From M0108 sp044228795 (GTDB taxonomy: Bacteria > Pseudomonadota > Gammaproteobacteria > Chromatiales > Chromatiaceae): DNA of 64,000 bases. Positions 18,137 through 26,778 of the stretch are shown in pieces; the stretch's first letter is position 1; the number at the start of each line of letters is the position of its first letter. The DNA is taken from contig JBGAUE010000019.1 of assembly GCA_044228795.1 (NCBI GenBank), forward strand, positions 1-64,000. Reading direction: 5' to 3'. Both the position numbers and the translations under genes were made by a program. The notes beneath the pieces were generated by a model. It ran no database searches. It was given only the letters and a program-made list of their open reading frames with translations, and had not been told where the DNA came from.

Positions 18137-18195
18137 CTCAACTTAGGCTAGGGTTTCAGCCCTCGCTTATCACCCTCATCACTTAGGAAGACACG

Positions 18196-19038
18196 ATGAA
18201 AACATCTCTTCATGCCAGCTTGATCCCGGCCCTGATCGTCTTGGGTATCGGCGCCAATGTCGCAACTGCCCAACCCGTCCCCATCGCCCAATCATCTTCG
18301 CACCCCGCCAGTTCCACCAATACCTCAAGTGTCCCTTATGCCAGTGGCGGTGTCGGTTATGACGAACGCGACAGGATGGAAGCCGCCAAGTCGCAGTTCA
18401 ATCTCAGGCTGATGTTTGCGGTCACCGGGGGCGAATATCTTTCTGGCGTCAAAGTCCATATCCAGGATACCGCTGGTGCGACCCTGCTCGATGCCACTTC
18501 GAATGGCCCCTGGTTCTATGCCCAGTTACCATCGGGTAACTATGTCCTGACCCTGGACAATCGTGGCAAAATCAAGACGCGCAATGTCAATATCTCCGCC
18601 CAGGGGGCCACGATCGAGAACTTCTATTGGGTAGAACCCGTCAGTGCCGTCCCCGCGCAAGGCACAACAGAATGGGCCATCCGACCCGCATCGCCCCAGG
18701 AGCCGCGCCTATACAGCAGTGACATTCCCTACATCAGTGGCGGCAATGGCGCCAACGAGTACGACCGCATGGAAGCCGCCAAGGGCCAATACAACTTGCG
18801 ACTGGTCTTCTCGGTTGATAATGCGGATTATCAACCCAACAGCGTGCGAGTGCGCGTCCAGGAAAAGGCTAGCCAGAGGGTTCTGGTCGACACCGATGCC
18901 AAGGGACCCCTCTTTTACGCCCGGGTGCCGCAGGGCCAGTATCTCGTAACCCTGGATTACGACGGCCAGCAATATCATGAGGAAATGGGAGTCCCAGAGA
19001 ATGGCTCTGCCACTGAATCCTTCAACTGGACGCACTGA
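18196..19038 (+). CDS. Secreted protein with two tandem copies of one beta domain
   Basis: A 280-residue exported protein. Residues 1-25 form a signal peptide ending ATA/QPV. Two clearly related halves follow: residues about 47-150 and 175-280 both begin with YxSGGxGxxExDRMEAAKxQ(F/Y)NLRL and end with a GPxFYAxxPxGxYxVTLD segment. The GxY(x)VTLD motif resembles carboxypeptidase-regulatory-like or transthyretin-like folds in which a protein senses or binds an extracellular ligand, but I cannot assign a family. It carries RBS AGGAAG before ATG 18196. Internal duplication is certain; function is unknown. Its location among stress-type envelope genes suggests a periplasmic role. Confidence 0.85.
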   Translation: MKTSLHASLIPALIVLGIGANVATAQPVPIAQSSSHPASSTNTSSVPYASGGVGYDERDRMEAAKSQFNLRLMFAVTGGEYLSGVKVHIQDTAGATLLDATSNGPWFYAQLPSGNYVLTLDNRGKIKTRNVNISAQGATIENFYWVEPVSAVPAQGTTEWAIRPASPQEPRLYSSDIPYISGGNGANEYDRMEAAKGQYNLRLVFSVDNADYQPNSVRVRVQEKASQRVLVDTDAKGPLFYARVPQGQYLVTLDYDGQQYHEEMGVPENGSATESFNWTH

Positions 19039-19160
19039 CAGGCCCCACTCGCGACCGGCGAGCCTAAGCAGGTCGCGGGTAGCCAGTTGCTGGCCATCCC
19101 GGCGATCGTCCTTACCCTCAGCCACCGATAACACCCTTAATCTCTTTTCTTGGAGAGTCC

Positions 19161-19538
19161 ATGATGAAACGTTTAACTGTCTCTCTACTCACACTTCTTC
19201 TCGCCGCCTTGTCCGGTTGTGGCACCACGACCGGCGAGCGGGCCGGCAGCGGCGCGCTATTAGGCGGTGCTACCGGGGCCGCGATTGGCTCAATGAGCGG
19301 TAATGTGGGCGAAGGGGCGCTGATAGGCGCCGGCGTCGGTGCCCTCGGCGGCTTGATCTACGACCAAAACCAACAAACGAACGATCGTAATCGATATTAC
19401 AACGATCGCTATTACAACAACCCTAACTACAACACTCGCAACTACAACAACAGAAACTACAATGATCGGAACTATAACAACTCTTACTACAACACCCGTT
19501 ATCATGAGAATCGTCATGACTACGATCTGAGCTATTGA
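19161..19538 (+). CDS. Glycine-zipper lipoprotein with an Asn/Tyr/Arg repeat tail
   Basis: A 125-residue protein. The signal peptide ends in lipobox LSGC (Cys about residue 20), so it should be a lipoprotein. Residues about 28-68 are a glycine-zipper membrane-associated region (GSGALLGGATGAAIGSMSG, then GEGALIGAGVGALGG). From about residue 72 the protein is almost entirely N, Y, R and D in imperfect repeats of N-Y-N-(N/T/D)-R. The tail is likely disordered and adhesive or RNA-like sticky. Related YMGG/glycine-zipper lipoproteins are envelope-stress associated. ATG 19161 follows TTGGAGAG; the second ATG at 19164 is equivalent. Confidence 0.82.
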   Translation: MMKRLTVSLLTLLLAALSGCGTTTGERAGSGALLGGATGAAIGSMSGNVGEGALIGAGVGALGGLIYDQNQQTNDRNRYYNDRYYNNPNYNTRNYNNRNYNDRNYNNSYYNTRYHENRHDYDLSY

Positions 19539-19784
19539 CCTGACCCAGTAGAACACGATCCAGGAGTCCGAGGGATGGTCTAGCCTCTGGGTAATGAGAC
19601 CTGCCTGCCGCCTCTTAACAGCCAATACACACATACCCGAAGACTTAGTGTGGATAACTTAACATCGCTGGCTTACCCGTTTCGGGTATGGCTCCAATCA
19701 AAACAAATCCGTCCTAGTCGAGACCTAAGCGTGGAACAGACCTGATCTGTACGCCTTCATACAGACGCCGGCGTGGGGCTTTAC

Positions 19785-19790
19785 TATAAT
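19785..19790 (+). promoter_or_regulatory. Candidate -10 element for the second Crp/Fnr gene
   Basis: TATAAT lies 38 bases upstream of ATG 19828. A -35 at 19762-19767 is poor, so the promoter may need an activator. Confidence 0.45.
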
Positions 19791-19827
19791 CCTACTTGCC
19801 TCACCTGATATTCACCCGGTTGCCAAG

Positions 19828-20577
19828 ATGTCAGAAAACCCACCCCACGATCCCCAGCAAAATCACCTCCTGGCGGCCCTGCCGCAGGATGTGCACGCGC
19901 GTATTTACCCCTTCCTCGAACTGGCGGAGATGCCCCTTGGCCGGGTTCTGTGCGAGTCCGGAATGCCCATGCACCACGTCTATTTTCCGACCGACGCCAT
20001 CATCTCCATGCTCTATGTGATGGAAAATGGCGCCTCCGCTGAGATCGCCGTGGTCGGGAATGAGGGACTGGCGGGCATGGCGCTCTTCATGGGCGGCGAA
20101 AGCACAACCAGTCGCACCATTGTGCAGAGCGCGGGTTTCGCCTATCGGCTCCCCGGGAAACGTTTCAAGGACGAGGTGAACCGCCACAGCCAATTGCTCA
20201 TGCTCATGTTGCGCTACACGCAGGCGTTGATCACCCAAATGGCCCAAACCGCGGTCTGCAACCGCCACCACTCCGTCGATCAACAGTTGTGCCGGTGGCT
20301 CTTGCTGTCGCTGGATCGGCTGTCGGGCGATCATCTGATCATGACTCAGGAACTGATCGCCAACATGCTCGGCGTCCGGCGTGAAGGGGTCACGGAGGCC
20401 GCGGGCCGGCTGCAGAAGCAAGGGGTGATCCACTATCAACGCGGCCACATCACGGTACTGGATAGACCCCAACTCGAAGCGCTGTCTTGCGAATGTTACA
20501 AGGTGGTCAAGCGCGAAACGGATCGGCTCTTACCCTATGTTGGTAGCCGGGCGGTTGGCGCCACGGGCCCTGGCTAG
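19828..20577 (+). CDS. Crp/Fnr-family transcriptional regulator, second copy
   Basis: A 249-residue paralogue of the regulator at 16615 with the same order: beta-roll (LGRVLCESGMPMHHVYFPTD, then GNEGLAGMALFMGG), dimer helix and a winged helix with TQELIANMLGVRREGVTEAAG and IHYQRGHITVLDRPQLE. The Cys residues do not form an Fnr-type cluster. Start ATG 19828; other ATGs shortly downstream are less likely. With its paralogue it brackets the DUF3096, entericidin, duplicated-domain and glycine-zipper genes, so a regulatory link is likely but unproven. Confidence 0.9.
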   Translation: MSENPPHDPQQNHLLAALPQDVHARIYPFLELAEMPLGRVLCESGMPMHHVYFPTDAIISMLYVMENGASAEIAVVGNEGLAGMALFMGGESTTSRTIVQSAGFAYRLPGKRFKDEVNRHSQLLMLMLRYTQALITQMAQTAVCNRHHSVDQQLCRWLLLSLDRLSGDHLIMTQELIANMLGVRREGVTEAAGRLQKQGVIHYQRGHITVLDRPQLEALSCECYKVVKRETDRLLPYVGSRAVGATGPG

Positions 20578-20681
20578 GACGCTTTAATCCCTGACTATAG
20601 CTGGCCGTTCATCCCGGGCGATGCCGTCTGTCTTCTCCGGGTTCCACTTCCCAGGTTCAAGCGATTATTGGACGTCAGCCT

Positions 20682-21539
20682 CTACTTCTTCGCGCCGGAC
20701 ATCGGCTGGTTGTTGCCGTCCAGAACGCCCGAGTAGTAGATCGCCTGCTTGGTTGTGTTCGCTGTCAACCCGAACACCGCCACGTCCAGTCGCGACAGGT
20801 AGTCCGTACCACCGAAGCCGGTGTTGGCCGGGGGGATGACCCAGCCGTTCTTCAGCGTCCCCGCCAGCGGCATGGTGCCGAGCGCCAACAGCCCGATCTG
20901 CTGGGCGGCTTTCTTCATCTGGGCGAGAATCAGCGGGTCCACGTACTCGGGTTTCCACTGCTTGCCGAGCTCGATGCCGAGATATTGGAACGACGGCAGC
21001 ACCGCTTCGATCTGGCTGGCCGGGGACGGGTTCTCGTTCATGGCTGCCGAGAAGATGGACCAGAACTGCAGCGGGTCGTCGAACTCCATGTGGCTGGTGG
21101 CCACCCTCGGCTTCATCTTAGGTACTTCGTAGTCGTAGGCGACGGGCTTCGGCACGGCGCCGCCCTTGTATTGCGACAGCGTTTGCAGCGTGATGTCCTG
21201 CATGACCTTCCTGGCCACGGGAAGATCGGCTGCACCCTTGACGTTCACGCGTGGCTGCAGCTCGATCCAGCGGGTCGGGGCGTCGATCCGCTGCACGTCG
21301 GCCGGCAGCTCTCCCTTCCAGCCCGGCCCGACCAGCGCGAACTTGCCGCCCTTATAGCCGGAGGCCCCGTCGGCCGGATAGGCGAAAGCGTTAGTCCACA
21401 TGTCGACGATCTCAATCATGTAGTAGCGACCGCCGGAGTCGGGCGCGGTGAGGATGACTGGCTCGGCCCCCAGATCAGCGAAGCCAAAGCCATAGATCAC
21501 GTCGAGGTTCCGCGAGACGTAGCCCGATTCAGCGCCCAT
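20682..21539 (-). pseudogene. Truncated DUF1254-family protein
   Basis: A 285-residue frame with the DUF1254 core: RNLDVIYGFGFADLGAEPVI, PDSGGRYYMIEIVDMWTNAF and GFGGTDYLSRLDVAVFGLTA. Normal members are about 430-480 residues, with a signal peptide plus about 80 residues upstream and a DUF1214 domain downstream. Here both ends are missing: the frame stops at TAG after MSGAKK, just where DUF1214 would start, and the 5' end stops against a palindromic element at 21563-21616. What follows the TAG shows no DUF1214 match, so it is a real truncation. A separate DUF1214 fragment lies at 35220-35423. Confidence 0.8.
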
Positions 21540-21562
21540 AGGCGGGGCGGGCTAAGGGGGAG

Positions 21563-21616
21563 ACGGGGTCTTGCGTTTTGCCTCTCTGTCAGGCGAAAGA
21601 CAAGACGTGACCCCGT
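21563..21616. repeat. Imperfect palindromic element, REP-like
   Basis: ACGGGGTC at 21563-21570 pairs with GACCCCGT at 21609-21616, and inner parts (TTTTGCCT, AGGCGAAA, CTTG/CAAG) extend the stem, giving a hairpin of about 54 bases. GACCCCGT-flanked palindromes of this kind accompany REP-associated tyrosine transposases in many proteobacteria. It abuts the truncated 5' end of the DUF1254 gene. Confidence 0.55.
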
Positions 21617-21675
21617 TCTTCCCGGGCGGCCCTTGCGAGCCGCCCGGTCCGTCGCATCACCGGCGCTTCGCGCCG

Positions 21676-23619
21676 TTACTCACCCGCGTGGCTGATGTGT
21701 TTCGCATCCTTGATTGCCTCGATGACCTGATCCAGGTTGTAGCTGGCAGGGGTCTGCAGCGCCGGGAAGGTCTTATACGTCTCGAGTTCCTTCAGCCACA
21801 GCAGCTGCCCAATCGGCAGCAGGTTCCAGTCATAGATATACGCCGTGCTCGGAGCGGCCAGTGCACCACCGTAGCCGAGGAGGGTTTTCTGATCCTCCGC
21901 GACCGCTTGCTCAAACGGGTCCCGCTTGATGTTGTTGACCTGGGTCCAATGATAGGTCACCGTGCCCGTCAGCCCGCCTGTCGCGGAAGAGGGTGCCATC
22001 GTGTAGTAGAACTTCCAGTTCTTATACCGCACCGCCGACGGGTGTTGGCCGGTGTAGTAGAAAAAGGTGTCGCGTGCGGAGTCCGCCTTACCTTCGAGGT
22101 AGTCCCGCTGATCGACGCCATCGAGCGTCGTCTTGATGATACCGGGGTACTTGCCGGCCTCAATCTCCTTCTTCAGCCCATCACCCGAAGGCCCGCCGGC
22201 GATATTGACGAGGGTGGGCATCCAGTCCAGTGCCGAGAATATTTGGTCCGGCTTCGTGCCAGCCTTGACGTGCCCCGGCCAGCGAACGAGCAACGGAGCT
22301 CGCATACCGCCTTCCCAGGTGGTGAGCTTGCCGCCCCTGAAGGGCGTGACGCCACCGTCCGGGTAGGTGATGGCCTCGGCGCCGTTATCAGTGGTGAAGA
22401 CGACGATAGTGTTGTCGAGCTGGCCCATATCCTCCAGCTTTTTCAGCACATAGCCGATGTTGTCGTCCATCTGCTTCATGCCGGCTTCGTTGATGCCCCA
22501 ATCCTTGCCGCCCTTCTCGCCCAGCATGTCCAGATACTTGTCCGAGAGCATGGTGGTGACGTGCATGCGCGCCGGGTTATACCAAACGAAGAACGGCTTG
22601 CCGGTCTTCTTGGGGTCATTGCGGTCGAGGAAGTCGATGACCTTGGCAGAGATTTCCTCGTCCACGGTCTCCGAACGTTCCAGCGTCAGCGGCCCTTCGT
22701 CCTTGCAGCTCTGGTTGTCCTCAGTGCCATCCGAAGAAGTACACGCAATGACCGGCCGCGGCGGGGTCATACAGAGCGTGGTCATCGGATCCACGGCCCC
22801 GGGGACCTCTTTGAGACCCTTAACCGGGGTATTTTTACAGGGCGGAACAACGCCCTGCTCGGTCGGCGACTTATTGATGTCGGGAAAGCTCACCCCCTGC
22901 ATGGCGTCGAGGTGATACAGGTAGCCCCAAAACTCCTGAAAGCCGTGTGCCGTTGGCAGCGACGCCGATTTATCGCCGAGGTGGTTCTTGCCGAACTCGC
23001 CGGTGTTGTAGCCGAGATCCAGCAGGAATTTGGCCAGCGCGGGCGTACCCGGCAACAGCGAACTGGTGGCACCCGGAAGCTGCGGCATGACCATGCCCGC
23101 CCGCAACGGATGCATGCCGGTGAAGAAGGCGGTGCGACCTGCCGTGCAGCTCTGCTCGGCGTAATAGGTCATGAACTTCGCACCTTCATTCGCGAGGCGG
23201 TCGAGGTTGGGCGTCTCGCCAACCATGAGTCCCTGATGGTAAGCACCCACGTTCATGATGCCAATGTCATCGCCCATGATGAACAGGATGTTGGGCTTAT
23301 CGCCGGTCTTGCCGGCAGCGCTTCCGATGGTGAGCTTCTGACCAGGCCTGATCACGTCCGACTTGAGGTCATTCTGCGCCATCAGGGTGTCCGCCGGAAC
23401 CTGGAAGCGCTCGCCGATCACGATCAGTTCATCACCTTCGACCACCCCATAGGTGGCGGTGACGGTATCGTATGCACCCTTGGCGTGCTGGCGAGATCCC
23501 TGGTCGGCGGCCTGGGCGCTGCCGATCGCGATACAGGCCGTTAGGGCCAGGATCGAGCCGGCGGTTTTGAGCCCCGCCATGAGGGACAATTTCGGGTACC
23601 TTGGTTTGTTGAGTCGCAT
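21676..23619 (-). CDS. Exported arylsulfatase with an N-terminal LysM-like domain
   Basis: A 647-residue exported hydrolase. Residues 1-38 form a signal peptide ending AQA. A LysM-like module at about 57-98 (VVEGDELIVIGERFQVPADT; RPGQKLTIG) would bind peptidoglycan or another glycan. The sulfatase domain begins KPNILFIMGDD (metal Asp 117-118), with the formylglycine site C158-T-A-G-R162 inside SCTAGRTAFFTGMHPLR and metal/substrate residues DNGAEAIT near 395. CTAGR is a standard target of formylglycine-generating enzyme. ATG 23619 is preceded by GGAGG; longer upstream frame is not protein-like. Sulfate ester cleavage in the periplasm is expected; the substrate is unknown. The LysM fusion is uncommon. 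Confidence 0.9.
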   Translation of the reverse strand: MRLNKPRYPKLSLMAGLKTAGSILALTACIAIGSAQAADQGSRQHAKGAYDTVTATYGVVEGDELIVIGERFQVPADTLMAQNDLKSDVIRPGQKLTIGSAAGKTGDKPNILFIMGDDIGIMNVGAYHQGLMVGETPNLDRLANEGAKFMTYYAEQSCTAGRTAFFTGMHPLRAGMVMPQLPGATSSLLPGTPALAKFLLDLGYNTGEFGKNHLGDKSASLPTAHGFQEFWGYLYHLDAMQGVSFPDINKSPTEQGVVPPCKNTPVKGLKEVPGAVDPMTTLCMTPPRPVIACTSSDGTEDNQSCKDEGPLTLERSETVDEEISAKVIDFLDRNDPKKTGKPFFVWYNPARMHVTTMLSDKYLDMLGEKGGKDWGINEAGMKQMDDNIGYVLKKLEDMGQLDNTIVVFTTDNGAEAITYPDGGVTPFRGGKLTTWEGGMRAPLLVRWPGHVKAGTKPDQIFSALDWMPTLVNIAGGPSGDGLKKEIEAGKYPGIIKTTLDGVDQRDYLEGKADSARDTFFYYTGQHPSAVRYKNWKFYYTMAPSSATGGLTGTVTYHWTQVNNIKRDPFEQAVAEDQKTLLGYGGALAAPSTAYIYDWNLLPIGQLLWLKELETYKTFPALQTPASYNLDQVIEAIKDAKHISHAGE

Positions 23620-23959
23620 GAGCACTATCCTCCGGTTAAGAAGTGGTATCAGAATCCCGTGACCACTTACGGGCCTGGGGTATAGATTTGGATACAAGGG
23701 GACTGAAAGTACAGCGGGCTCTTCATTGCGGCTTCGCGGCCGTGATCGCGGCGTCGATGGCTTCCAGCCATCGGGTGCCGCGAAACGGGTTGGCCAGACA
23801 GGCGGCGACTGGCTCTTCACCAATGAATGGAATATCCGACTAACCCGCATGGCTTATTACTGATCATCCCACCTGAACGGCAACGAGACTATTGGGCGAA
23901 GGGGCAAGGGGGTTTGCCCGAAAGGGCAAAGTTGGGCCTGATCGCGAACCCGCACGGGA
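23620..23959. other. Intergenic region with a possible coding remnant
   Basis: On the minus strand a 38-residue open stretch at 23723-23839 reads IPFIGEEPVAACLANPF then RGTRWLEAIDAAI and ends in TGA. It looks like the C-terminus of a lost gene, but it has no start codon. The same bases (23747-23782) can form a long hairpin. The promoter of the sulfatase gene should lie between 23620 and 23720. Confidence 0.35.
23913..23930 (-). terminator. Hairpin after the response-regulator gene
   Basis: TTTGCCC and GGGCAAA pair perfectly around a four-base loop 30 bases after the regulator stop. A second inverted repeat with arms CTGATC and GATCAG lies at about 23938-23963. Neither has a good T-tract, so termination is possible but not sure. 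Confidence 0.45.
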
Positions 23960-24580
23960 TCAGTCGGGCAAGTGTTGCAGCCGCTCGGCCAACCGGCCGA
24001 GTTCGGCCGCCGAACTCGCACCCAGCTTCGCCATCACTTGCGCCCGCTGCATCTTGACGGTGCGTTCCGCGATTCCCAGGGCATCGGCGATCTGTTTGTT
24101 GAGCTCACCGGCAACCACGCGGTCGAAAACCGCTTGCTCGCGGGGCGTCAGCGCGGCAAAGGCAGCGCGCAATTGCTCCGCTTGCGCACGGGCCGCGCGC
24201 TCGGCCGCGTCGCGGGCGAGCGCGCGCTGGAGCGCCTCGAACAGGACCTCGCGTTGAACCGGCTTGGTCAGAAAATCCACCGCCCCGGCCTTCATCGCCT
24301 GCACACCGGCAGCCACGTCGGCATAGCCGGTGAGAAAAACGACCGGCAGCGCACTACCCTGGCGCCGCAGAGCGGCTTGCAGGTCGAGACCTGACGGCCC
24401 CGGCATCCGCACATCCAGCAGCACACAACCGGGACCATCCGGCGGCGGCTGCAACAGGAAATCGCCTACCGAGGCGTAACCGCGTGCCTTGAAGCCGGCC
24501 GCGTCGAGCAACCGCAACAGCGCGGTCCGCAGTGACTCGTCATCATCGACGACGTGGATCAGGGGGGTAGGGGTGGTCAT
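23960..24580 (-). CDS. FixJ/NarL-type response regulator
   Basis: A 206-residue two-domain response regulator. The receiver domain is residues about 6-120 (VVDDDESLRTALLRLLDAAG; phospho-acceptor D56 in CVLLDVRMPGPSG; conserved K in FLTKPV). The LuxR-type helix-turn-helix is residues about 140-200 (LTPREQAVFDRVVAGELNKQ; ERTVKMQRAQVMAKLGA). ATG 24580 overlaps the kinase stop (ATGA), so translation is coupled to the sensor gene. Overall architecture matches FixJ/TtrR regulators that activate promoters on phosphorylation. The target is unknown; the arylsulfatase gene lies next downstream on the same strand. Confidence 0.92.
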   Translation of the reverse strand: MTTPTPLIHVVDDDESLRTALLRLLDAAGFKARGYASVGDFLLQPPPDGPGCVLLDVRMPGPSGLDLQAALRRQGSALPVVFLTGYADVAAGVQAMKAGAVDFLTKPVQREVLFEALQRALARDAAERAARAQAEQLRAAFAALTPREQAVFDRVVAGELNKQIADALGIAERTVKMQRAQVMAKLGASSAAELGRLAERLQHLPD

Positions 24581-26439
24581 GCCGGCTCCGCCGTGCCCGC
24601 GCCGCCAGCCACTGGCCATTCGACCCGGAACACCGCGCCCGCGCCGGGACTGGATTCGGCCCAGATGCGGCCACCGTGGGCCTCTACGAGGTTGCGGGTG
24701 ATGGACAGCCCCAGTCCCATGCCCCGAGGCTTGGTGCTGAAGAACGAATCGAACAGCTGCGGCAGATGCTCGGGGGCGATACCCTGTCCATGATCGCGGA
24801 CCACCAGGGCCAGGCGATCCGCGTCGCGTTCGACGGACACGGCGACCGTGCGTCGGGCCTCGGGCAGGCCATGCGCCGCATCCATGGCGTTGAGCACCAG
24901 ATTGAGGAGCACCTGCTGGATCTGGACGCGATCGCCGACCAGGATGGCGGCGGTTGCGGCAAGTCGCTGGTCGAGCGCTACCCCACGCCGCCGCGCTTCG
25001 GCGCGCAGAATAGGTTCCAACTCGCGGACGGCATCGTTTAGATCGAAGGGGTGCCAATCGACCGGCTGCTTGGCGAGCAGCGCCCGCAGCCGGCGGATGA
25101 CCTCGCTAGCCCGCAGGTTGTCCTGGCGAATGTCGGCCAAAATCGCGCGTAGTTCGTCATGCCGGTCCGCACCGGACGCGAGCAGGAGGTCGGCGGCATC
25201 GGCGTTGCTCAGAATCGCGCCGAGGGGCTGGTTGATCTCGTGGGCAATCGCGCCCGTCAACTCCCCGGCAACCGCCAGCCGCGAGGCATGGGCGAGCTCG
25301 AAGCGCTGTTGCTGAACGGCCAGCTCCATCCGGCGGCGGCGACGGCGTTCGAACAGGAGTCCGGCGATCAGTCCAGCCTGCAGCAGGAATACAACCGTGG
25401 CGACGACCGTTGCGGTTGCATGTTCCTCCAAGAGCGTCGGGGGCTTGAACCGCACGATGGCGTCGTCCGGAATGGCACTCGGGTCGATATCCCACCGCCA
25501 GATCTGGCGCCAGTCGACGTTCACGGCCTTGGGCATCATCTCCGGCAAGCGCGGCGTGGCGGGCGCGCCGCCGGCAAGCCGATCGTTCACGAGGCGTCCC
25601 GCCTGCCGCCCCATGGCCGCGAAATTCGGCATGGAGCCACCGACGATGCCGGTGCCGATGAAGGTATCGAAGGGTCCGTATACCGGCGCGGCGGCGGCAG
25701 CGGCCATGAGCTGGGCGGCTTCGCGAGGGGAAAACAGGTGACCGACACCGTCCTCGAAGTAGCCCGGCGTGAACACCAGGGTGTCGCTTCCCAACTCACT
25801 CAGCCGTTGCAACACCGCATCGGTCGGCAGGCCGGCGAGAAACTCGGCGGTTACCCGGTCCTGAAATCGCGATACTTCGCTGCGCAATTCCGCTTCCCAA
25901 GCGCGATCCTGCGCGGAGGCGCCCGTCACCACCACCAGCCGTCGGGCGCGCGGATGCCAGCGCAGCGCCAGCTCAATGGTGCCCGGAAAATCGTATTCGA
26001 TCGGAACGCCGACCATGTCGGCCGGCAATGGCGGGCGCGATTGCAGGAACGACCGGAGAACGCCCCCGTGGATGACCGGGACCTGCGGAAACAGCTCGGC
26101 GCGATGGCGGAGCACGAAATCAAGCGCCCCCTCGCCTGCGACGACCAGCACGGACGGCGGTCGCAACGCGTACTTCTCCCGCAGGAACGTGGTCAGGGCG
26201 CGCGTGTAGGCCTCGCCTTCAAAACGGGGATAGTCGAGAAACTCAGCGTTCAGCTCCGTCGATTCACCGAGCGTCTCGCGCAGGCCGGCTTCGAACTCGA
26301 GATTCGCCGGCAGCAAGCGATGGTTGGAATATAGCACGAGGACGTACCGGTTCTCCGCGGTCGGAGCGGCCGGCGCAAACAAGAGCCAGCACGCGACCCA
26401 GAGTCTTAAAGTCGATGCGTGCTTTGCTCGACACATCAT
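24577..26439 (-). CDS. Sensor histidine kinase with a periplasmic binding-protein-like sensor
   Basis: A 620-residue membrane kinase. After an N-terminal signal or anchor (RLWVACWLLFAPAAPTAE), residues about 35-330 form an ABC-substrate-binding-like periplasmic domain (YVLVLYSNHRLLPANLEFEA). One transmembrane helix at about 345-365 (VVATVVFLLQAGLIAGLLF) is followed by HisKA with phospho-acceptor His in AIAHEINQPLGA near residue 400 and an HATPase with N-box LNLVLNAMDAA, DHGQGI and GMGLGLSI. Kinases of this type pair with TtrR/FixJ-like regulators. ATG 26439 shares its A with the stop of the preceding antitoxin frame; a GTG at 26460 gives a longer form. The ligand cannot be deduced. Confidence 0.88.
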   Translation of the reverse strand: MMCRAKHASTLRLWVACWLLFAPAAPTAENRYVLVLYSNHRLLPANLEFEAGLRETLGESTELNAEFLDYPRFEGEAYTRALTTFLREKYALRPPSVLVVAGEGALDFVLRHRAELFPQVPVIHGGVLRSFLQSRPPLPADMVGVPIEYDFPGTIELALRWHPRARRLVVVTGASAQDRAWEAELRSEVSRFQDRVTAEFLAGLPTDAVLQRLSELGSDTLVFTPGYFEDGVGHLFSPREAAQLMAAAAAAPVYGPFDTFIGTGIVGGSMPNFAAMGRQAGRLVNDRLAGGAPATPRLPEMMPKAVNVDWRQIWRWDIDPSAIPDDAIVRFKPPTLLEEHATATVVATVVFLLQAGLIAGLLFERRRRRRMELAVQQQRFELAHASRLAVAGELTGAIAHEINQPLGAILSNADAADLLLASGADRHDELRAILADIRQDNLRASEVIRRLRALLAKQPVDWHPFDLNDAVRELEPILRAEARRRGVALDQRLAATAAILVGDRVQIQQVLLNLVLNAMDAAHGLPEARRTVAVSVERDADRLALVVRDHGQGIAPEHLPQLFDSFFSTKPRGMGLGLSITRNLVEAHGGRIWAESSPGAGAVFRVEWPVAGGAGTAEPA

Positions 26440-26690
26440 TAGGAGCAACCTCGAAACCACGGCAAGCGCGACAGGACTTGGAGGAATTCGCCGTGCTTGT
26501 TCTGAACATTGACCGGCGGGGTATCGGCTCCAGCTGGGGCTCGGAGCCGGCGAGCCGTGCCAAGTGGCGCGCGCTCGCGTTCGATCAGGGCCTTAAGCCC
26601 TTCGCGCACCAGGGCTGCCTTTTCCTTGACGCCGCGGAGGGCTTGCGCACTTCGCAGCAGGTCATGATCGATGTTCAATGTTGATCGCAT
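26439..26690 (-). pseudogene. VapB-like antitoxin with a frameshifted C-terminus
   Basis: The first 45 residues (MRSTLNIDHDLLRSAQALRG; VKEKAALVREGLKALIERE) are a typical VapB-type ribbon-helix-helix antitoxin. After ALIERE the usual ESARRLARLGGSEP-type ending continues in the next reading frame (ARLAGSEPQLEPIPRRS), so about two bases are missing near 26566. The shifted frame runs on to TAA at 26439-26441, which overlaps the kinase start. No VapC PIN-domain toxin follows. DNA binding by the N-terminus could persist, but toxin neutralisation should be lost. Confidence 0.75.
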
Positions 26691-26778
26691 GGCTAGACTC
26701 ACGCAGATAAAACCAACGTCGTGGAAAAGGTTCGGCGCCGAAGGCCTTGCCCTGGGCATCATGCCCCTCGTCGATGCT

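Noticed and set aside
19381..19538. Short AAC/TAC-rich repeats as a CRISPR array
   Set aside because: They lie in frame within a lipoprotein gene, have no spacers of constant length, and encode the N/Y/R tail.
23747..23782. Long hairpin between the sulfatase and regulator genes as a terminator
   Set aside because: It overlaps what looks like a coding remnant and has no T-tract; the pairing may be fortuitous.
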